Assembly (NCBI RefSeq): GCF_018863415.1
Contig: NZ_JAHKSN010000035.1
Coordinates: 1 to 30,016, forward strand
Length of the DNA: 30,016 nt
Reading direction: 5' to 3'
From: Deinococcus aestuarii
GTDB taxonomy: Bacteria; Deinococcota; Deinococci; Deinococcales; Deinococcaceae
Part shown: positions 24,815 through 30,016 of the stretch, one piece after another
Position numbering within the stretch: position 1 is the stretch's first letter
Layout: each line of letters begins with the position of its first letter
Position numbers and translations under genes: made by a program
The notes under the pieces: generated by a model
What the model saw: the letters and a program-made list of their open reading frames with translations, nothing else
What the model was told of the DNA's origin: nothing
Database searches by the model: none

Positions 24815-26067
24815 AGAATGCTGTTGGTGGCGTCGTTCGCCCGCTTCAGGAGGTCGGCGGCGTTGCCGCCCTGGAGGATGCCCACGATGGCCTGCCCCAG
24901 CGCGTCGCGGACCTCGCCCACCTGGCTGACCGGGGGATTCCACAGCGGGGTCGCCCGGGTGAGTTGGCCCAGGTGCGCCTGGGTCCACTCGGGGTTCTTG
25001 TCCTGGCTCTTGAAGGCGGGGTCGTTCCACACGCTGCGGCGCACGGCGGGCACGTCCCCCAGCAGCACCCGGAGCTGGTTCTGGCGGTTGGTGGACCACT
25101 GGGTAAAGAGCCACGCCGCCTGCTTGTTGCGGCTGCCCTTGCTGATCGCCAGCGCCCAGGTCGTCACGGTGGGCTTGTTGCCCGGCATGGGCGCGAAGCC
25201 CACCTTCCCGGCGACCGAGCTGCTCTTGGGGTCGTCCACGATGGAGCGGAAGAGAGAAGCGTCGGTGAACATGGCGGCCTTGCCCTGCGCGAAGAGGTTG
25301 GTTACCTCCGGCCAGCTCATGGTGACGGCGGCCTGAGGGCCGTAGTTGCGCAGCAGGCCGGTGTAAAAGGTCACGGCCTGCACGAATTTGGGGTCGCTGA
25401 AGTTCGCCTGGCCGTCTTTCAGCCACTGGCTGCCGTAGGCGTACATGTACGGCGCGAACTGGCTGGTCGCCGCCGCGCCCTTGCCGCGCAGGGCGATGCC
25501 CGCCACGCCGTCCTTGCCGTTCAGGGTCCTGGCCGCCGCTTCAAGCTGCTTCAGGGTCCTCGGCACCGCCACGCCGTACTTCTGAAAGAGGTCCTTGCGG
25601 TAGAAGAGCATGGTCGTCTCGGTCTGAATGGGGACGCCGGTCATCACGCCCGCGTACCGGGTGGAGTTCACGACCGAGGGATAGAAGTCGCTGAAGCCCC
25701 AGTTGCCCGCCGTGATCGCCCGGTTGTTCACGTAGCCGTCCAGGTCCTCCACCCAGCCGCTCTTCGCGTAGAGCTGCCCTTCCTGCCCCGGCGAGAGCAT
25801 GAAGGCGTCGAGGTTTTGCCCGCCGGTGGAGAGTTCGACCAGCACCTTCTGGCGAAACTGCGCTTCCGGGTACGTCTCGGTGACCAGCCGGATGCCGGTG
25901 AGCTTCTCGAACTCCGGAAAATGCGGCTGCATGGCGGTCGTCCAGGGGTGCTGGTTGAGCAGCACGCGCAGGGTGGTGCCCTTGTAGGCGTCCCACTTGA
26001 ACCCCTGGGCCTGGGCGGAGGTGAGCGAGAGGGCAGCGGTCAGGGCGAAGAGGGTGACTTGGCGCAT
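24799..26067 (-). CDS. Family 1 (sugar-type) ABC substrate-binding protein
   Basis: This is a 422-aa exported protein with a 20-residue signal peptide ending AQA. The fold is SBP_bac_1: [59 protein letters not shown] and [10 protein letters not shown] followed by [15 protein letters not shown] lies 6 nt before ATG 26067. It is the first gene of the sugar-type operon; members bind oligosaccharides, glycerol-phosphate or similar solutes, and the specificity cannot be read from the sequence. Confidence 0.93.
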   Translation of the reverse strand: MRQVTLFALTAALSLTSAQAQGFKWDAYKGTTLRVLLNQHPWTTAMQPHFPEFEKLTGIRLVTETYPEAQFRQKVLVELSTGGQNLDAFMLSPGQEGQLYAKSGWVEDLDGYVNNRAITAGNWGFSDFYPSVVNSTRYAGVMTGVPIQTETTMLFYRKDLFQKYGVAVPRTLKQLEAAARTLNGKDGVAGIALRGKGAAATSQFAPYMYAYGSQWLKDGQANFSDPKFVQAVTFYTGLLRNYGPQAAVTMSWPEVTNLFAQGKAAMFTDASLFRSIVDDPKSSSVAGKVGFAPMPGNKPTVTTWALAISKGSRNKQAAWLFTQWSTNRQNQLRVLLGDVPAVRRSVWNDPAFKSQDKNPEWTQAHLGQLTRATPLWNPPVSQVGEVRDALGQAIVGILQGGNAADLLKRANDATNSILSKEK

Positions 26068-26570
26068 GGGGACTCCTGGTGGCCGGGGGGCCGGGCGGGG
26101 AGGGGTGAACGGAACGGGTTGGGGAGATACCGGCGTTCAGGGCGCGGTAGGCCTCGCGGGCCCGGGAGAGGCGGTCGGATGGATAAGGCTCCTGGGTGCA
26201 GGCTGGTCAAGGGGGCGTCGGGGAGGCACAGTCGCGCGGGAGCGCCCGTCCGGGCCCTCAGGGCGGGTCCCGCTGGAGGACACGGCGACCAGCACGTCGG
26301 GGGTTCCAGCAGGGGAACACCCGGGGGAAGGTGCCGGGGTCGGGGTGCGTCCCGCGCAGCAAGCCCAAGCCGCGCTGCTCCCTGTCCTGGGCGACCCTTC
26401 CGGATGTCCCGGGTGACCCGTCCGCTTGCCGCCCCAGCCTCGCCGCTCAGCGGGCACGGGGGGCGCGGGATCGGCGGCAGGTGGGAGGGGGTACCAGACA
26501 TGCAGGGTCAGCGTCCTTCCCCCAACCACCAGAGGTGATCCGGGAGCTGCGTGAATTTGGAGACCCCCGA
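26068..26570 (-). other. Long GC-rich leader or spacer upstream of the family 1 binding protein
   Basis: About 500 nt without a convincing gene on either strand; open frames here have unnatural Pro/Arg-rich composition. The only support for function is the candidate promoter at 26571-26599, which would make this an unusually long leader. Confidence 0.35.
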
Positions 26571-26599
26571 ACTATACGGCCAGGCGAACAGAATGGAAA
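26571..26599 (-). promoter_or_regulatory. Candidate promoter with adjacent inverted repeat
   Basis: On the minus strand TTTCCA (26594-26599) and TATAGT (26571-26576) are 17 bp apart, a fair match to -35 and -10 boxes. Just upstream, GTGGAG (26607-26612) and CTCCAC (26618-26623) form an inverted repeat that could bind a regulator. It would read toward the binding-protein operon, but over 500 nt away, or it may be an IS-borne remnant. Confidence 0.35.
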
Positions 26600-26836
26600 G
26601 GCCAGGGTGGAGCTTGACTCCACTCCACCAGGGCACAGCCGGAAGCCTACTTCCCGCCTGCCAGACCCCAGATCCTGGGACCACCGCCTGCCTCTGAACA
26701 GAAGCTCGTCCCCACGAGGACGGGCTCCCGGGGACACCAGATCGCCTGCGAAAGTCAGGCTGAGCAGGCCAGAGTGAGATTGCAGAGCCCAGCGATGAGG
26801 GACAAACGTAGAGCGAAACACCGCCTCCGGTGTCGA
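26600..26836. other. Non-coding spacer next to the IS remnants
   Basis: Apart from the inverted repeat at 26607-26623 and a short CGTCC/GGACG hairpin near 26709-26725, nothing recognisable is present on either strand. Confidence 0.3.
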
Positions 26837-26990
26837 TCAACTTCCTGGAAGGACGCGAGAAATCTTGAAGCGTCGAATCACAGGCTCGACACCCTGGCGG
26901 GTGTAGGCCAGGACGGGGTTGTCCTGGCGCTGCTCGTCCGTGAGCGGCAGAGTGCAGGTCGCCTTGTGGGGGTCACCAGCGCTGCGATGA
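26837..26990 (-). pseudogene. IS5-family (DDE_Tnp_4-like) transposase, C-terminal remnant
   Basis: A minus-strand frame reads SAGDPHKATCTLPLTDEQRQ and then DNPVLAYTRQGVEPVIRRFK, ending ISRVLPGS and a stop at 26837. LT(D/E)EQR..N..LA..R..VE.VIRR.K is the C-terminal signature of the IS5 group with a helix-turn-helix N-terminus, probably the same group as the element starting at 29898. There is no start and no catalytic core. Confidence 0.6.
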
Positions 26991-26993
26991 GTA

Positions 26994-27470
26994 CTACAGC
27001 CGCATATGCAGGTGGACGCGACGCCGGTAATGGCAACGTCGGGCTCTGGCTTGATGTTTTCGGCGCCAAGAGGACCAGGCCAGCACGAAGTCTGGTGGTG
27101 GGAGTGAAGACCACAACAGCCGACACAGCAACCGGCGCGCCTCCGGCACGGTGAGTGTGATCAGGTCGTCGTCGCTCGTCCCCCTTTTTGTGCTGGGCGC
27201 GTAGGGCACCCCGCAGGGCATGAGCGAGCAACGCCAAGGTCACATGCCGGTATCAACCCACGTAGGAGCGAACCTCGTCCTCATCCAGTCCAGCTTCGTT
27301 CTTGGCCTGCTCGAAGCCGACTTCAATGGACCACCGTGACCCAGCGACGCGGACCACCTCTGGCAGCGTGGTCGCTGGCGGTGCACACACGCGGTAAAAC
27401 GTCACTTCCTCGGGTTTGGCAATGCTTCGACGGGCCAGCAGCCAACGAGCCGACCGTCTCGGTCGGCTGC
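26994..27470 (-). pseudogene. IS701-family transposase, C-terminal remnant with nonsense mutation and frameshift
   Basis: The minus strand reads [18 protein letters not shown], then [20 protein letters not shown] (with the conserved Glu region), [16 protein letters not shown] and a TGA at 27253-27255 exactly where the family has Trp. After it YRHVTLALLAHALRGALRAQ continues in the same frame. Near a C5T5 run at 27180-27189 the frame shifts and reads DDDLITLTVPEARRLLCRLL, then VLAWSSWRRKHQARARR and a stop at 26994. The N-terminal half is missing beyond about 27470, close to the MFS gene end. Clearly non-functional. Confidence 0.8.
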
Positions 27471-27548
27471 GGTGCCTCTGATCGGCCGAGCCTGCGGGTG
27501 TTGCCACGGCGCGACCTGGGCTCGACAGGTGTTCGGCGGCGCCCCGTC

Positions 27549-28988
27549 TCACCCCTTCCGTGGCGCCGTGTCCTTGACCGGAGCCGTCAGGGTGATGCCC
27601 GTGGACCGCCTGTCCACCCCCCGCCAGCCCATCGCCCACCAGACGGCGGGGGCGCTCAGGACCAGCACGCCTCCGGCCAGCCACAGCGCGTCGTGCAGGC
27701 CGCCCAGAAAGGCCGCTTCACCCTGACCGGGATGACGGGCGATCACCGCCCCCAGCAGGGCGATTCCCAGGGCGACGCCTACCTGACGCAGGGCGTTCAG
27801 GAGGCTGGAAGCCTGACTCAACTGGTCGCGGGGTGCGCTCGCCATCGCCGCCGTCGTGAGGGCGCCGAGGGACAGGCCGACCCCCAGCCCCATCAGGGCA
27901 AAATTCCACCACAGGTCCCACCCCGTCATCCCCAACGAGACGCGCACCAGCAGCAGGGTCGCCAGCCCGATCAGGCTCAGGCCCAGCGTCGCCGTGAGCC
28001 GCGCGCCGCGCCGCGCCGTCAGGCGCCCACCCAGCGCGGACCCCAGGGCGGAACCGAGCGGGAAGAAGGCGGTGATCAACCCGGCCCGGGTCGCGGAGAA
28101 GTGCAGGGCGCCCTGGAGCAGCAGCGTGAAAAAGACCAGCAGGCTGAAGGGACCGAAAAAGATCAGCAGGCCGCCCAGATTCGCCGCCGTGAAGGTCGGG
28201 TTGCGAAAGAGCCCCAGGTCGACCAGGGGGGCCTGGGCGCGCCCCTCCACCCACAGGAAGAGGGCGAAGGTGACCCCGGCCCCCAGCAGGCAGGCCAGGA
28301 CCACCGGAGAGCCCCAGCCCAACCCGTTGCCCTGGGTCAGGCCATAGATCAGGCTGCCCAGCGTCAGAACCACCAGGACGAGGCCGGGCAGGTCGAGGCG
28401 GCGGACGGCAAGGACCGGGGTCTCTCTTGTTCCCCACAGCGCCACCCACCCTGTCCCCGCACCCGCCAGAACGAGGGTCCAGAACACCGATGTCCAGCCG
28501 AAGGCATCGACCAACACACCGCCCAGCACCGGGCCCACGGCGATGCCCACGCCGGACACGCCCGCCCACACCCCGATAGCCCGGGCTCGGGCCGCCGGTT
28601 CGCTGAAGGCGAGGGTGAGCAGCACCAGGGTGGCAGGCTGCACCAGGGCGGAACCCAGGCCCGCCACACCCCGGCCCAGCAGCACCAGGCCATACGAGGG
28701 CGCCAGCGCGGTGAGAAGCGCCCCCAGCACCCCGACGGCCAGGCCACCCAGCAGGACGCGGCGAAACCCCAGCCGGGCCCCGAGCAGCCCACCGACGAGC
28801 AGCAGCGCGGCGTAGGTGATGTTGTAGACGTTGACCGTCCATTGCAGGTCCGTGGGAGTCGTCTGAAAGGCCTGCTGGAGACTGGGGAGCGCCGGATTCA
28901 CGGCGGCGACATTGAACATGACGACCACCACCGCCAGGCTGGAGGCGATCAGGGTGGAGCGTTGAGCGCGGGGATCAGCCGCCGTCAT
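27549..28988 (-). CDS. DHA2-type (14-helix) MFS drug transporter
   Basis: This is a 479-aa polytopic transporter. The start region [20 protein letters not shown], the loop [12 protein letters not shown] (motif A position), [20 protein letters not shown] (motif B-like) and [20 protein letters not shown] (motif C) identify the proton-driven multidrug exporters of the EmrB/QacA class. ATG 28988 lies inside the end of the TetR gene (14-nt overlap), so the two are co-transcribed and the regulator probably represses its own exporter. It ends 80 nt from IS701 debris. Confidence 0.93.
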   Translation of the reverse strand: MTAADPRAQRSTLIASSLAVVVVMFNVAAVNPALPSLQQAFQTTPTDLQWTVNVYNITYAALLLVGGLLGARLGFRRVLLGGLAVGVLGALLTALAPSYGLVLLGRGVAGLGSALVQPATLVLLTLAFSEPAARARAIGVWAGVSGVGIAVGPVLGGVLVDAFGWTSVFWTLVLAGAGTGWVALWGTRETPVLAVRRLDLPGLVLVVLTLGSLIYGLTQGNGLGWGSPVVLACLLGAGVTFALFLWVEGRAQAPLVDLGLFRNPTFTAANLGGLLIFFGPFSLLVFFTLLLQGALHFSATRAGLITAFFPLGSALGSALGGRLTARRGARLTATLGLSLIGLATLLLVRVSLGMTGWDLWWNFALMGLGVGLSLGALTTAAMASAPRDQLSQASSLLNALRQVGVALGIALLGAVIARHPGQGEAAFLGGLHDALWLAGGVLVLSAPAVWWAMGWRGVDRRSTGITLTAPVKDTAPRKG

Positions 28989-29583
28989 GGGGGTGCCCGG
29001 GGATGAGCTGACCCATCAGGCGGTCCCGGGTGGTCTTGAGGATGGCGTCACTGAGTTCGGGGTCGGACACGGCGCGGGACAGCATGACGGCGCCGACCAT
29101 GCCGGAAAGGACGGGGAGCACTTCCGCCCGGCGCGCCGCCGCGTCCCCGGCCCGGGAGAGGGCGCTCAGTTCCTCAATCAGCCCCGCGAGGGTGGAGGTG
29201 AAGGCCTGCCGGACTTCCGGGGCCTGCCGGGCGACCTCGGCGGCGAGGGTCGGCAGCACGCAACTTCCCTCCGCCTGGGCATGGTCGCGGTGCTGGCGGC
29301 TGACATAGCTGCGGATCACGCCGCCCAGGCCATAGGGAGGGGTAGTCGCGGCGGCTTGCAGGAGGTTGGTGGAGGTCTTCCGGAGGCTGCGCGCCAGCGT
29401 CTCTTGAACCAGGGCGTCCTTGCTGCTGAAGTGGGCGTAGAACCCGCCGTGGGTGAGCCCTGCCTTCCCCATCAGCCGCCCGATGCCGACGGTGTTGAGC
29501 CCGTCCGCCTTGAAGGCCAGGGACGCCGCGGTCAGGATCTTCTCGCGCGTCTCCCGGGCATGCCCACTCCCATAACGGGCCAT
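28975..29583 (-). CDS. TetR-family transcriptional repressor
   Basis: This is a 202-aa regulator. The N-terminal helix-turn-helix covers about 15-55 (TREKILTAASLAFKADGLNT, then GIGRLMGKAGLTHGGFYAHF), followed by a helical ligand domain with Cys107 in AEGSCVLPTL. I chose ATG 29583, supported by AGGTGG 8 nt upstream; the frame is open to 29859, but the extra part includes the palindrome region and no TetR-like sequence. It overlaps and probably represses the MFS exporter gene; the palindrome at 29771-29800 is its likely operator. Confidence 0.9.
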   Translation of the reverse strand: MARYGSGHARETREKILTAASLAFKADGLNTVGIGRLMGKAGLTHGGFYAHFSSKDALVQETLARSLRKTSTNLLQAAATTPPYGLGGVIRSYVSRQHRDHAQAEGSCVLPTLAAEVARQAPEVRQAFTSTLAGLIEELSALSRAGDAAARRAEVLPVLSGMVGAVMLSRAVSDPELSDAILKTTRDRLMGQLIPGHPHDGG

Positions 29584-29770
29584 CTCAGGCCACCTGCGGG
29601 CTGGCAGCGGGCAGAGCGGATGATCTTCGGGGCGAATACTCGAACAGCATGAGGCTCCTTGTTGTGGCGGTCGCAGCTCTGCCTGGGTCGCCGGATCAGC
29701 GTGAGCGAGGTCGTCTTTCAGGGAGGACTGTCTGTACCGGCCAGCCTGCCCGCGGGGGCTGACCTCTGCG

Positions 29771-29800
29771 CCCTTTATATGATACATATCATATAAAGGG
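29771..29800. promoter_or_regulatory. Perfect 30-bp AT-rich palindrome, likely operator
   Basis: Arms CCCTTTATATGATA (29771-29784) and TATCATATAAAGGG (29787-29800) are exact reverse complements around a central CA. It is a sharp AT-rich island in GC-rich DNA and contains TATATG and TATGAT, usable as -10 boxes in either direction. It lies 187 nt upstream of the TetR start. A two-fold symmetric site of this size suits a TetR-family dimer pair. The DNA at 29584-29770 shows no gene, and 29801-29897 shows nothing before the IS end. Confidence 0.65.
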
Positions 29801-29897
29801 AGTGTTCGTCTTGAGGACCGCAAACCGACGGTCCGCAGCACCGCCGCCGTGGTCCCCACCCACCAGCACGCCGCCCCAGCTTCAAGGAGCCCGAATA

Positions 29898-30016
29898 GAC
29901 CTCCTGCGAAAGTGGGTGGTTAAGCTGGCAGGGTGGGACACGAGCGACTGGACCGGGCACTAAAGATGAACCGTCAGCAGTTCAAGCGGCGGACCGGGGT
30001 GTACCCCGAGACCTTC
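29898..30016 (+). mobile_element. IS5-type insertion sequence, left end (runs off right edge)
   Basis: The element begins GACCTCCTGCGAAAGTGG at 29898, preceded by TA at 29896-29897. The same 90-bp end, degenerated, occurs at 2876-2965, which defines the boundary. The rest lies outside the window. Confidence 0.7.
29966..30016 (+). CDS. IS5-family transposase, N-terminal 17 residues (partial)
   Basis: ATG 29966 opens MNRQQFKRRTGVYPETF and runs out of the window. The F(K)RRTGV.PETF start is typical of IS5-family transposases with an N-terminal helix-turn-helix (HTH_Tnp_4 type). The start lies 68 nt inside the IS end. Confidence 0.75.
   Translation, partial: MNRQQFKRRTGVYPETF

Noticed and set aside
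26040..26501. Minus-strand frame of 153 codons ahead of the family 1 binding protein
   Set aside because: Very Pro/Arg-rich, overlaps the binding-protein start, no ribosome site; treated as non-coding leader.
24754..26538. Long plus-strand open frame opposite the family 1 binding protein
   Set aside because: Same shadow effect; His/Gly/Arg-rich composition and no recognisable domain.
29584..29859. Upstream extension of the TetR frame
   Set aside because: The added residues include the palindrome and do not resemble TetR; the ATG at 29583 has a good ribosome site and starts a normal TetR protein.

Overview
The window looks like accessory chromosome or megaplasmid DNA from a Deinococcus-type bacterium. 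This is inferred, not proven. The grounds are very high GC with dense, overlapping genes, GTG starts and a likely leaderless start behind a TAnnnT box, a PxKF-type surface-protein fragment, and many IS scars of the IS5, IS982 and IS701 families. No rRNA, tRNA or CRISPR array was seen. Almost every intact gene is on the minus strand, so transcription mostly runs right to left.

Layout from the left. An IS5-family element enters from the left edge (1-118). Next come a two-component system (296-2190), a plus-strand DUF6326-type membrane protein (2349-2816), a scrapyard of gene and IS fragments (2876-4136), and a secreted alpha/beta hydrolase (4231-5340) closed by a strong hairpin. The centrepiece is a tightly overlapped minus-strand operon, 12084 down to 5538. 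In order it encodes two small acidic-leader/hydrophobic-core peptides, a perfect 15-bp stem-loop, an M50 intramembrane protease, a ThiF/E1-like adenylating enzyme, two small membrane proteins, a HlyD-like adaptor, and a MacB-like ABC ATPase and permease. It reads as a ribosomally made, modified and exported peptide (RiPP or bacteriocin) system whose chemistry cannot be assigned to a known class from the sequence. A divergent 58-aa two-helix membrane protein (12443-12619) could be immunity or a bystander.

Right of this is a second export block: TolC-like outer membrane proteins, then a NatB-type permease and a NatA-type ATPase (13112-16423). Divergent from it is a 69-aa Sec-secreted peptide with a two-cysteine loop (16606-16815), and convergent to that a second two-component system (17096-19083). 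A tandem 10-bp repeat lies between the NatA gene and the peptide gene. The upstream side of the second regulator gene has been replaced by an internally deleted IS5 copy (to 19908).

The next block is nutritional: an M20 amidohydrolase, a family-5 peptide-type binding protein, two MalF/MalG-type permeases and a family-1 (sugar-type) binding protein (20032-26067), with no ATPase gene. It is followed by about 1.4 kb of non-coding and decayed IS DNA (26068-27470). Last come a DHA2-type MFS exporter and its TetR-family regulator (27549-29583), with a perfect 30-bp palindrome upstream (29771-29800). A second IS5-type element begins at 29898 and runs off the right edge; a 90-bp relic of the same element type lies at 2876-2965.
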